Source: Cristatella mucedo
Lineage: Eukaryota > Bryozoa > Phylactolaemata > Cristatellidae
Length of the DNA stretch: 64,000 nucleotides
Assembly: GCA_009760855.2 (NCBI GenBank)
Contig: WPIO01000007.1
Coordinates: forward strand, 4,894,501-4,958,500
Reading direction: 5' to 3'
Below the pieces are notes generated by a model that did not search any database, was not told the DNA's origin, and saw nothing but the letters and a program-made list of their open reading frames with translations. A program made the position numbers and the translations under genes. How positions within the stretch are numbered: the stretch's first letter is position 1; every line of letters starts with the position of its first letter. Below are positions 1-26,659 of this stretch, in pieces.

Positions 1-482
1 GCCGACCTGCACTGGCTACCAGTCAAGCAACGGATTGACTTCAAGGTTTTGTCGCTCACTTTTAGGTTCCTTCATTCTTTGGCTCCAGCCTATCTCTCTG
101 ACATACTACCCCATCAGGCCAAGCATCGTACCACCAGCTTTTCGGAATCCAACAGTCTAGAAATACCTCGTACAAACCTTAAATCCTTTGGAGACCGTGC
201 ATTCAGTTCGTATGCTCCCAAAGCCTGGAACTCCCTCCCGACCTGCGTCAGAACATCCCCTGACCTGACCACATTTAAAAGGAACTTAAAAACATCTATT
301 TAGGACAGCATTTAGTGGGTCCCTGTGATTCGTCCTTGATGTGCTTATTCGTGCTGACACTGTGCATGCTGCCACTAACCACATTTGCATGCTGACCCTG
401 TGCATGTCACCCCTAACCATACTATTCATTTTGTTTGTTTTTCAAGCATGATATTTATAATCTGAGGGCGCTTAATCAAGTG

Positions 483-514
<32 letters not shown>
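1..514 (+). mobile_element. LINE family A fragment: RT C-terminus, 3' tail, (TTA)n
   Basis: Positions 1-300 read as the C-terminal domain of a CR1/L2-like non-LTR reverse transcriptase: LHWLPVKQRIDFKVL at the very start, then PAYLSD, TNLKSFGDRAFSSYAPKAWN and a stop at 301-303. The 3' UTR with repeated TGCATGCTGCCACTAACCA units follows, then (TTA)n at 484-514. The 5' part lies outside the window. Its relatives at 42.4, 45.7 and 53.0 kb confirm that it is repetitive. Confidence 0.9.
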
Positions 515-520
<6 letters not shown>

Positions 521-770
521 GTCATGTGGCTCAAAGTTGCTGTCAGGGACATACACTTGCACGTGTCCCTTCTGTGCACTCGCTCACGTGCTGTGGAAGC
601 ATGTCATAAACCGTCGGTGTTATTGTCGGCTTGCACTCCCAAGCGCTGTTGCTCTCGGTTTTGCTGAGGTTGCCAGCTTGCTCCACAGCAGCAGCCGAGA
701 GCTGGCCGTGATGCAGCACTCACCGAGAGCCTGGTCCTGGAAGGGGTAAGGCTGAGCTTTGCAAATCGTA

Positions 771-1110
771 ATAATAGTAATAATAATAAAATAACTATAA
801 ACATGTATGTATCACCCCAAAAGAACCGATTCTCGTTCCAGACACTTTGCATATGCTCAAAAGAGGGGCCTTTAAACTGGTTAGTTGTAGCAAGCACACT
901 TTTTCACCATGTGCAATTACAGATAGAACAATTCATGTGAACACAGCACAGGCTGTGAGGAGAAGCAGGTAGGTTCTTAGCTTCTTTCTGAATGCCTTCA
1001 AATAAGCACATGACATGATATCGGTCGGTAGTGAGCTCAAGATTTTATGAAGCGTAGCAACTGAAAGTTCGGTCTCCAGAGGATTCCAAGCTCGTCAGAG
1101 GCACTGAATC
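771..1110 (-). mobile_element. Degraded LINE 3' end (family A)
   Basis: An AAT-rich run is followed by remnants of the common LINE 3' tail (ACACTTTGCATATGCTC). Further on are degraded traces of the ORF end (GTCGGTAGTGAGCTC, CTCCAGAGGATTCC). It is heavily mutated. No other feature is seen in the stretch 515-1480. Confidence 0.4.
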
Positions 1111-1480
1111 GCCATTGGGGCTTATAAGGCTCTAGAGCCTTGTCGATTGTTCCAGCTGCGAGTGGACATTTATACGCCAGTAAAAACCGGTCATGTGACC
1201 GTCAATGTCCGCCATTGCAATGGCTGCATTTGGGCATCCCGTCCTCAGGGCTCCAAATGATCTGCGAGCAGCAGCAGCTGCTACAGTGGCTGCGCCTAGC
1301 TGGCGTGGCTTGTGCGAAGGCAGCGAGGCACTGCCATGGACGCTGCAAGCCAGCAGCGAGCTAGTAGTCGCACGGCTCCTCTTGCATGACCTTTTGCAAG
1401 AGGGGCATGTTGAGATATTTTGTAGGCACCGACTCCATGTCGCAACGCCATTCTGTTGCACGCTTGCTTTTCTCGTGCAG

Positions 1481-17692
<16,212 letters not shown>

Positions 17693-18579
17693 CTGCAGCC
17701 TCTTTTCCCACTCCGCCATGGCGTCCTGCTTGGCTCGCTTCTGCTCGATCGACGCGTTGTCTGCTGCCCCCCCCCCCCGATCGGTAACGGTTCTTTGCTC
17801 GCATCAGTCTCTCCGTGTGTTTGTGTACGTGTGTGTGTGTGCCCGCGTGCACGTAGGCATTTTGTGTGTACCTATTTATTGTTGGCCGGATGCGGCTCTC
17901 TTTTGTATCCCTTTGCATGGGGCCGGTGGCCCGCCTTGTCGTGTGAATCTCCGCTTGGTTTGTTTTTTACTAGTCTGGCATCGAACGGGTCAGCAGGCAG
18001 CAGCGCTGACCCGAAGATGCTATAACCGGCTGCACATTGCCGCCTGCACACGGCCGGTTACATGCTGCCAGGCCGTAGCGAAACTGGTTGGCTGCTGATG
18101 CCTCCGCTCTGCAGGTGATGCTATTCTGGTTCTAGTCTTGTCACTGGTGCTCAATAACCACAAGTTTTGTGGGGCTGCCAGCGCTATTTCTCTCATTGCA
18201 TCCACTCGCATTATATCTGACATGACCTGTGCCCTTCGGGTCATTTACATAGAACCCTACAAGAACTTAATCTTTGTCTATGCTCTTCACATATGCTGGA
18301 AAAGAATCATGTCAATTGGTTGGTAAATATACAATCACAATTGCAGCTGCACAACAATACACAAGTTCACACGCACTGAGCTCTGGCTCTGGGGAACGGG
18401 TGTGATCAAGTCATTAGATGTTGAGATCTAAGTCGAGGTGTAAGTGAGCTCTAGGCTTTGGGAGCATGGAAGCTGTAGGCACTTTCTCTGCAGATTTGTG
18501 AGGCTTGTTAGAGGCACAAGCAAACGACCATGGTCAGACAAGAAAGGTGTGTGATAGAAAGCATGATTAAAAAATATTT

Positions 18580-18730
18580 TAGAAAGAAAGGCCTCAGCAA
18601 AATTTGAAGGGAGCTAACAGTGAGTGATCGAACCGTGAAGTCGATAGGCTCGTTGCTTGATGGGGAGCCAGTGCAGTTCGGTGAGAAGTGTTCGCAAGAG
18701 GCAAGCTTAACTGCAAAATTTATTCTTGAC
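18580..18730 (-). mobile_element. Short LINE family A remnant, inverted
   Basis: Reading minus it resembles the RT C-terminal DNA (+ strand signature GTCGATAGGCTCGTTGCTTGATGGGGAGCCAGTGCAG, also seen near 34.86 kb). Too degraded for translation. Confidence 0.55.
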
Positions 18731-19540
18731 CTATCCACACCTATTCCACATTCAGGCTCATACCACGTTCAACCATTTGGCACCGGTTAAACTGTTCGGT
18801 CGTAGGAGTGACTTTCTCCTGAAGGCCATCAGGGAGTGGGGCATCGTTGAGTTTGGCATGCGATTGGAGAAAGGGCACAGAACGTGAACGACAGTAGGAT
18901 TGACCTGCTGAGCTTATGATACCAATTGGATTCATCATACGTTCTCAGTTCCATTCCAGTCAGTGGTCTGTTTCATTTGCATCCGTCACTGGGATCCCGT
19001 GGGGCTTGATGGCAATGGCAGAGCTCACGGCACGGTAAGCTAGCATTAAAAATTAACTGATATCTGCATAGTTATTTCTGTGCTCTATCTTGGGTTCGAG
19101 ATGCCGAACTGCGAATAAAAAGGTACTAATCCAAACCAGGCCTCTGCTTCTGGTAGTGGAAGAGCTGAGGCCACACGAACAAGCGAATCGTAAATCAGAT
19201 GGGTAAAAGCAAGAAAATAAGTTTGGTTTAAAATTTAATTATTGACGTGTGTTAAGTGTTACTAATGGTAAGAATATCGGGGAATTTGTTACCTTAAGCG
19301 AGATGTAGGACCGGATCTGCGTTTTGATTGAGGTAGTGGCCAGTATCTGTGCAGCACATTTGAATGAAAACGCTCGACAACAATTGGATGAAATTGTGTG
19401 GGTACATACATTATACCCACGACGTACTCAAAATTTGAGCTTCGCATCGCTTTTTCCGTCAATTCTTCGTCTAGTAAGTGGATTGCGGTAATTCGTTGCA
19501 CCCCTTAACTTGTGAAATAAAAGACTGAATTGCGACCCTG

Positions 19541-19697
19541 GGTTATAGCCTACTGACAAGGTGGACGAACTTCACGAACCAGGTTGTGGGTTCAATTCTT
19601 GTAGCTGGCAATCCTATATTGCCCACTGCAAGCGTAGTGATAGCCACTACGGCTCTTCTGTCGCTATATAAATAAGGTCGTTCGATCAGCTAACCTT
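19541..19697 (+). mobile_element. tRNA-derived SINE
   Basis: B-box-like GGTTCAATTC sits after an A-box-like stretch. The family tail follows: GGCAATCCTATATTGCCCACTGCAAG, GTGATAGCCACTACGGCTCTTCTGTCGCTATATAAATAAGG and GATCAGCTAACCTT. Confidence 0.8.
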
Positions 19698-20399
19698 TAC
19701 GTTCTTCTAGTGCCCTGTTGGCAAAGCTAGGAGCTGCTGAAGTCATTTCAGAGTAATTAAAATGTCATCGAAGTGTATGACGGGATCCGTGTCGCTGAGA
19801 AAGCTGCGATTGCAAGACTTGCGATTAGCATAGCTTAATTGAGGTCAAGCTTACAGTGACGCACCAGGGCTCAGAATTAGCAGAGCTGGCCGAGTATGTG
19901 CAGGAGAAAAGATCAGTAAATGCCAACCACTCTGCAGCGATCAGACGACTGCAGAGTGGACTTTAGGAATTGGCCGCTACGTGATTGCACAAGGTGCTTT
20001 CTCTGAGGCCGCATGCTAGCGAGATGCATACAATTTATCTACAGCAGAATCTTCTGGCGTGCTTTCCTGACAATAAGCTCCATCACAAGTACGAGATGTT
20101 TTTTGGACTTCTAGCTTGGCTTTAAAAGCTGTATATTGACTGGACTCCAGTGATGATGCTGTTGGTTGGCACCAGCCGTGAAAATGTTCGCCAGAGACAT
20201 CACAAGCACGTAAACAACGTTTTCAAGATCCTTTGATTTGTTCTATTGTAACGTCTGTAGTTTGTTCGCACAGCAGAAAGCCAACACAGCCGATGCCCAA
20301 CACCGACAGTTTATTGCCAACGCACGGAGCCGAAGAGCGCACGGCTCCCTTCGGCCCCTACTCTCCCTCGACTCTCCACTCCTCCACTCTCCAGTCCAC

Positions 20400-20690
20400 C
20401 ATCTCCCCACCAGCGGGTTACCGGCCTGTGTCCATACCACATCACAGGCGGACCACAGCTGTGCACCGGCCGACCCAGATGGTGAATCCACCATCTGGCC
20501 GCCAGCGGGTTAGTGGCCTGTGTCCACACCACATCACAGGCTCAGAGGAGCCGGCATACAATACATACATACACACGTACATGCGAACTACACGCCCCCT
20601 TGACCTTAAGGTCACAAGTCAGGAGCCGGCATACAATACAATACATACATACGTACATACGAACTACAACGCTGATGGCTCGGCGGAGTA
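20400..20690 (+). repeat. Duplicated block with two pairs of direct repeats
   Basis: CCAGCGGGTTA..GGCCTGTGTCCA.ACCACATCACAGGC occurs at about 20411 and 20503. AGGAGCCGGCATACAATAC plus a TACATACATAC run occurs at about 20547 and 20621. It lies in an unusually C-rich segment (20330-20540). Its nature is unknown; an LTR fragment is possible. Confidence 0.7.
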
Positions 20691-23600
20691 GGCTTAACCT
20701 GTCGCTTACCTAGCGGCGTTACCTACCGCCTAATGCCGTTCGGTGCACGTCTACGCGCGATAAGCAGGCCGCCACGAAACGAGCGTTTCTGGCGCTGACC
20801 TACGTCGTCACTAAAGGGGGTCGTGAATCCTCAGCGTGAATTGGAAGACACAGAAATTGGGGATTTTACTGAGCTCTATTCGAAAGCGCACAGTCGCTGC
20901 GCGTCTTGCTCAGCTGTATCTCCGCATTCCTCACATGCTCTCAACAGAACGAGCACTCTTGCTCAGGAAACACGTCTCCACACTTAAGCTACTTACGTCT
21001 CTAGTGGGTACGACCCAAGTAGACGGAGCCCGAATGGGAGCCTAGACCCAGACCGGAGAACTAGGGCTCCGCTTCCACCTCACGGCAGGAATACCTCACA
21101 CGTGACACCAAGCACTCTTGGCGGGACCACGTGCACGCGCACACAAACAAAACACATAAGAAACACAAAATGCGAGCTCGAGCGCTATACGACCGCAATC
21201 GGTTGTGTCCACCGAATCCTACTGGCGCTGTCTCGTCCAGTCCCTCAATCGCCGGCGAACAGCCCAGCCCGCCCTCCTCACTCGCTTTCAGAGAAACGAG
21301 TCCGACGGCGTCGAAACGGAGCCGAAGATGAAGAAGAGGCTCCAGTGAGCGTCGCCCTATCATTATATAACTAGCTGGGACAATGAGGCTGACAACCCAG
21401 CCAATATCAATCACCTCAGCGACCTCTGCGTCCCCTTGCTCACAGCTCGAGAACGCAGATGCTTTTCACCCACTTCTTTTGTTCTCATGGAAACCGTCCA
21501 ACAAATCTAGGTTGGCTGGCGGCAACAGCGACCTTCGGCAAGCGTTGCCCTATTCTCAAATTGCTAGCCGGAACTATAGGGCTGACAGGCCAGTCAATAT
21601 CAATCACCCCATTGCCCTACTACGATGGCTGCGTCCTCTTGCTCTAGGACAGAGGTGTTTCCTGCTGAGCAATTCTCATTCGCTCTAAAACTGAGTCAGT
21701 CTGGCGCTGTGCTACACTATCAATAAGATAGTGTTCCCAAGTTTGTGCTTGCACTCATGAAAATAGTATTGCATGGTTCTCGCTTTCCATGCAGCCATTT
21801 TCCATATTAACAAGCTGCTGTCTCGGTTCCAGAAAATCTTGTTTAACTGCACAAAAACTCCCCAACCATCAGCATTGCATTGACACGCCATTATAAGGAA
21901 AGGGAAGCCTGGCTGCCATCTTACCTTCGAGAGCCTATGAACGCTCACACTCGCAAGCGGGAGAGTAGCATCATGCTTTCGATTTAGATCTGAGCACGCG
22001 CTACACACGATTCATCGAAATTTTAGTAGTTATCTCCCCGCTTGCTGAACAAAGTGCTGTCTACCATTCAAGCTCAGATGTATTATTATTAGAATAGCAA
22101 TCGATAACATCGACCACAAACTTGAGGGAATTGTTCTTCTTGACTTTAAGCTCTTGGTTTTAGTTTTCAACCAAAGTTTTCTTTGGACCGAGAGAATGCA
22201 TTCCCCCAAACAAATAAGATAACCCAAACAGATTGGGCAGCCTAAACGATGAGGCAACCAGCAGAGATTTGCCGCACCTACCTGAGTCCTATCGGAGTGC
22301 GCCGCTACTCGATACGAAAGCCCGAGAGAAACCTCCTATTAACAGGTCTTCTCCTTGGAAGTGTACCTGTTCTTGCGATTGTTTATCGGTGTCCATCCAG
22401 ACCACGGAGCTAGCGATAAGATCATGATTTAACTGGCTGCGATACGGTCGAATTCATCGACTGGGTAGGAAAACAGACTTCCTGGCCAGTATAGGATACG
22501 TGCACTCACATCACAGCTACTTTCTTAGGTATCCTTACTGCTCCAGGTAATTTCCCTCAAATTTGTTGATTTGAAATAGACTTGAAAGTAATGTGAGCTG
22601 CAAGCATTCCTTTGTAATTGTAACCCTGTAGAGCATGTGCTGCAGCACAATGTGTGAATGCAGGTAATCACTATATATCTGCTATATTCGTATGTGCGAA
22701 AATCTTGAGAAAAAAAACTTGTTTTGGCTGAACCACACCTAACGTATTAGCGCTTCCACAGGCCTGCGAACGATATCACAGCTGTTGTCATTGAATACAA
22801 TGGTAACATGTTAACATTAGATTCTTAGTTGAACTTAACGACCTCCGATATCAGATTTAGATCGCTCCTCAACTTTATAGTTTGCACCATCTCTCGCGTT
22901 CGGTCTTCTGCCTGAATCTCTGTATCACTTTAAATCACCACCTAAACCTGCTAAGTGGTATATTTGCCGTTATAGTGATATACTGAGCTTAAAACTCACA
23001 GACTTCATGAACCAAAACGGTGACAAATGCGTGTAATTGTTTATTTTGAGGGCATCGATGCCTACGATTGATTTTCGTGGGGAAATGTATGCCACGTGCG
23101 TTCTCTTTCTTTAGGGTTGCAATTATAATATTTCTAGACCGGCTGAAAGCAATATTTTCTAGACAATCATTGCTTTTTTACTTTGGTTTTTGTCTTAGAC
23201 GAGCGTATCAACTCAACTGCTACTCGATGCTAAATTTTGGCCCGACTTATCATTGCACATCCAGAACACCGAATGTCCTAAAACTGTACATCTGTTTCTT
23301 TGGAATAAGAAAAGTTTCCACATCTCCTTTAATGGGGTTTGAAATTTGAGACTGTAGCCGAGACTAGGAGTAGGGTACTTCGCGCCCGAGCAACACCCTG
23401 TCCCCGTTATACCGCCTGCTGCCACGTCGCTGGGCGATGGAAAGACGAGCGACAGTTTAATTAAGCCTCTCTATGCACGATATCGTATGCGACAACAACA
23501 ACAGGGGAAGTAAATCGAACTGCTGGGACCCTATGCACATTAGACCTCTGGGGACGGGAAACAACGAAGCTAGCCTTCCTAACGTGGGAGGACACTCTTG

Positions 23601-24080
23601 AACCGGAGCAATCTTGAAGACGTTTCTGCTATCTCACTAGTGCCAAATCATAACGACATTGGTCAGACGGTGTTTTCGTTACCGAGACTCACTAGCACTG
23701 CTCGTCTCAGCCGGCGGAGAGCTCCAGCTCCGGGTGAGCATTACGAACAACACGCTGCCGAAACAACGAGGAATATGCAAGTTGTAACAGCGAGCATGCT
23801 TATCTCCAGCAAGGCTCAAGTACTGGGTCCTCGTGGCCTGCTGCGCGTGGTGGCATCGTTGGCGAATGCCAGCCATCCACCCGGATGCTGAGCGACCTGA
23901 GAGCGCTAGATCGTGTATCTCTTCCGACGGGCTCCGGGTATCTAATTGCCCAGATTAAGAGGCGTCATCGCACGTCCGGCCTCAAGTTCAAAGGTCAGGC
24001 TTTGGTCTAGCCGGTGACTCTAACCTCATTTTAGCCGACCCAGGCCACCGACCCCTGCCTGGATACATAGCTAGCCTTTC
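20690..24080. other. Gene-poor spacer
   Basis: Only short unsupported reading frames on either strand. I recognised no conserved domain, tRNA or repeat family in this stretch. Confidence 0.5.
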
Positions 24081-24084
24081 ACGT

Positions 24085-24335
24085 GGAAGAAGCCAAAACC
24101 TCAAATCTAGAAGACCAAAACCTCGAAACAACCTCAAATCTTTAAGAAACCCTGCCTTCAATTCGTATGAGCTCGAAGCCTGGAACTTGCTCCCGACTGA
24201 CGTTAAGACATACAGAGCTTGACGACATCTAAGAAAAATAGGTGAAAATGCAGTGGTTCCACGCCTCATTCGCTGGGTCCTTTCGGTTGTCCTTAGCATG
24301 GATATGCGTGCTGATACTGTGCACGTTACCACTAA
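24085..24335 (+). mobile_element. LINE family A 3' fragment
   Basis: DNA matches the ORF end (AACCTCAAATCTTTAAGAAACCCTGCC, AGCCTGGAACTTGCTCCCGACTGACG) and the start of the 3' UTR (GGATATGCGTGCTGATACTGTGCACG). It abuts an inverted copy, forming a tail-to-tail junction. Confidence 0.7.
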
Positions 24336-25310
24336 CCAGATAATAATTATAATAATAACACACTTGATAAAGCGCCCTCGAAGAACTCAATCTCTAGGCA
24401 CTTTACATTTGCTGCAACGGAAACGCGATGTACTGGTTAGTGATAGCATGCTCAATAAAAGACAAAAATAACATGGTTAGGGGCGGCATGCTCAGGGTCA
24501 GCATGCAAGTGTGGTTAGTAGCAGCATGCAACAATGTCAGTAAGCATCAGCACATAAAGGTCGAATCACAGGGACCCACTAAATGTTGTGCTAAATCGGT
24601 GCGTTTTTAATTTCTTTTTCAATGTGGTCAAGTCAGAGGATATCATGACGCAAGTCAAGAGTGAGTTCCAGGCTTTGGGAGCATACGAACTTAATGCATG
24701 GTCTCCAAAGGATTTGAGGTTTGTGCAAGATAGAGGTAAACAGTTAGATTTCGAAAAGCGGGTGGCATGATGCTTTGCCTGGTGGGGCACTAGATCTGAG
24801 AGGGAGGTTGGAGCCAAAGAATGAAGGGACCTAAAAGTGTGTAACAAAACGTTGAAGTTGATCTGTTGCTTGACTGGTAGCCAGTGCAGGTCGGCGAGAA
24901 GTGGTGTGATGTGGCAACTGTGGCGCTCACGACAGACAAACCTAGCTGCAGAGTTTTGCACCAGCTGTAAGCGTCCGATAGCACAGGCCGGTAGACCAGC
25001 AAGCAGTGAGTTACAGACGTCAAGATGGGATGTCACAAATGCATGGACTAATTCAGATGTGGTATCCCCGTCTAAACAAGCCCAAAATTTAGCAATGTTA
25101 TGTAGCTGAAAGTAGGCAGACTTGATTGTGGAGCTGATGTGGTCGTCTAATGAAAGGTCACTTTGGAACATGACACCTAAATTTTGTGCAGATTCAACAG
25201 GAGATATGCGGGCTGGCAGAGCCGATTATGAACGTTAGCCTTTCCAATTTCTGAATCGCACTTGGTTTGCCCATAACTAGTTGGTTGGTTTTATCATCAT
25301 TAAATTTAAG
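24336..25310 (-). mobile_element. LINE family A fragment with 201-codon RT C-terminal frame
   Basis: The 3' tail (CTCGAAGAACTCAATCTCTAGGCACTTTACATTTGC) is at the left, then an open frame at 24566-25171. The frame reads DDHISSTIKSAYFQLHNIAK, HAFVTSHLDVCNSLL, LQLVQNSAARFVC and LADLHWLPVKQ. Earlier RT sequence with GKPSAI-like DNA continues to about 25310. It is a 5'-truncated CR1/L2-like retroposon. Confidence 0.9.
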
Positions 25311-25324
25311 AAAATGTGCTGCCG

Positions 25325-25430
25325 TCCAGATAGTTGTGTTTCCTTTGCAACATATGCAAAGTGCCTAGAAAGATAATCAATCAAATTCTCCGAGGCTGCT
25401 GTGCACATTTCTTACTATTCTTATTTTACC
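25325..25430 (+). mobile_element. LINE family A solo 3' tail
   Basis: TTTCCTTTGCAACATATGCAAAGTGCCTAGAAAGATAATCAAT... ends in a T/A-rich run. It adjoins the inverted copy to its left. Confidence 0.65.
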
Positions 25431-25534
25431 CTTGTGAGGTTCTTTAGCTTAACCGAGTGAAAAAAAGCATTCAAGAGGTCATCGGCAGCTTTCAAAACTC
25501 TGTCCGTTGTGGTGGACGATAGGGTTCATCCTAC

Positions 25535-26030
25535 CCGTCGTTGCTGCCCCACCAAGTTCTATAGGCGGTTTCCACGAAGGAGTGACTTGATTGGCCGAGA
25601 CGTCCACGGCCTCTAGAGGCCCTTCCGGTGCACTTGGTTTGTCTGCAAACAATATCCCAGCATGAACTGGCAAGCGTTTCGTAGTGAATCAAAGTCTACC
25701 GTAAAGTAGGCAGCAGCTAAATCAAGGTCTTTTCTTATTTAGATATGCACGATGCAAACTGAGCCACATAAAGAACACCATGAGCAGGCAGAGAGCTCCC
25801 AGAGATCAGGAGGCTCGATGCACTGTGCTCTCGGCCAGATCGAGCGCGTGAATATACTGGGAAAAAAGCACCCATTCGCCGAAGTTTGCGATAGCCATGC
25901 CCTCCGTGAGGTTTACCAAGAACGACGACTTCTGTATCTGCAGTGTCGGTTCCATGCTCGTCGGTCAACGTGAGCGACTACTAGGGCTCCTGACATTTGA
26001 TATATCGAGCTGGGCATTACCCAGCCTGGA
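25535..26030 (-). pseudogene. Decayed Ig-FN3 exon pair of titin/twitchin type
   Basis: Two exon-like pieces with real splice sites. Piece 1 (25977-25917) reads SLTLTDEHGTDTADTEVVVL, the end of an Ig domain, with donor G|GTAAAC. Piece 2 (25642-25535) starts at acceptor TTTGCAG|AC and reads KPSAPEGPLEAVDV then QVTPSWKPP and GGAATT, the start of an FN3 domain, with donor G|GTAGGA. The phases agree (1 to 1) and recreate the VVVLDKPSAPEGPLE linker typical of twitchin/titin super-repeats. Upstream, another frame reads NAQLDISNVRSPSS, the expected preceding Ig strand. This implies a small deletion or frameshift at about 25978. Other exons were not found, so it is probably a stray duplicated fragment. 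Functional muscle-protein coding is unlikely. Confidence 0.62.
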
Positions 26031-26099
26031 GACGGGCTCCCGGAAGGAAAAAGCAAGGGCGCAGATCAACCGCTTCACCTAAAGCTTTTCGGTGATAGT

Positions 26100-26430
26100 T
26101 CTTGGCGAGTTTGGACGCGGACCCCGGTGATCGAAGCCCAGTTACTAGCTGCTCGTACCTTTGACGGCGTATGCTGAAACTCTTGGACCGGAGCCGGCGA
26201 GGCATCGCGACTACGAGAGCTGATTGGCTAATGCCACACGCACACGCTCGCTCGCAGCGTTGTCTCTCGCCCCCTGTAGCTTGTGTCTACAATCATCCCT
26301 GTAGAAGTATCTAGTCCCCCCCCCTGTGTTGCGCGTGCGTCTGTATTTATTACAAAGTGCCGTATACCTGGGCGATCATTCTTTCGACACCGGTGCCAAG
26401 AGTGCCGTGCGGCTTGGGTGTTGCATAACT
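26100..26430 (+). repeat. LTR-like block, copy 1
   Basis: Shares an ordered series of matches with 30400-30710, in the same orientation: AGTTACT...GACGGCGTA.GCT, ACT.TTGGA..CGGAG.CGG, CCCTGTAGA, TAGT.CCCC and G.GCGTGCGT/GCGCATGCGT. The two are diverged (roughly two thirds identical by eye). They could be two copies of one dispersed repeat or old LTRs; no retroviral ORF lies between them. Confidence 0.45.
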
Positions 26431-26492
26431 AAGTAGGGGAGGTCCGCCGGAAATAGGCTACTAGGCTAAATAGGCTACCTTAGTCTTGGTTA

Positions 26493-26493
<1 letters not shown>

Positions 26494-26526
<33 letters not shown>
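26494..26526 (+). repeat. (ATT)n microsatellite
   Basis: Eleven ATT units. Such runs usually mark LINE family A ends here, but no clear tail adjoins this one. Confidence 0.95.
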
Positions 26527-26577
26527 GTCACATCTGCAGTTTAGACATAAAATTGGTGTGGGAATAAGAATACGAAT

Positions 26578-26653
26578 AGTAAGTTCATTTCTCCTAAAAA
26601 GTAGTATTTACTCAAATGAGCAAATACTACTTTTTAGGAGAAATGAACTTACT
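26578..26653. repeat. Perfect inverted repeat, 32-bp arms, 12-nt loop
   Basis: The left arm 26578-26609 (AGTAAGTTCATTTCTCCTAA...) is exactly complementary to the right arm 26622-26653. The loop is ACTCAAATGAGC. There are no mismatches over 32 bp, so it is young or maintained. It could be a foldback element core or a palindromic duplication. No gene adjoins it. Confidence 0.95.
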
Positions 26654-26659
26654 ACGAGG

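Larger units (their letters stand above)
17693..20230. other. Intergenic spacer after TBC1D30
   Basis: Contains a C run (about 17768-17779), a short GT-rich patch (17815-17850), a LINE remnant and one SINE, listed separately. No further coding region was recognised. The 3' UTR of TBC1D30 must occupy the first part. Confidence 0.5.
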
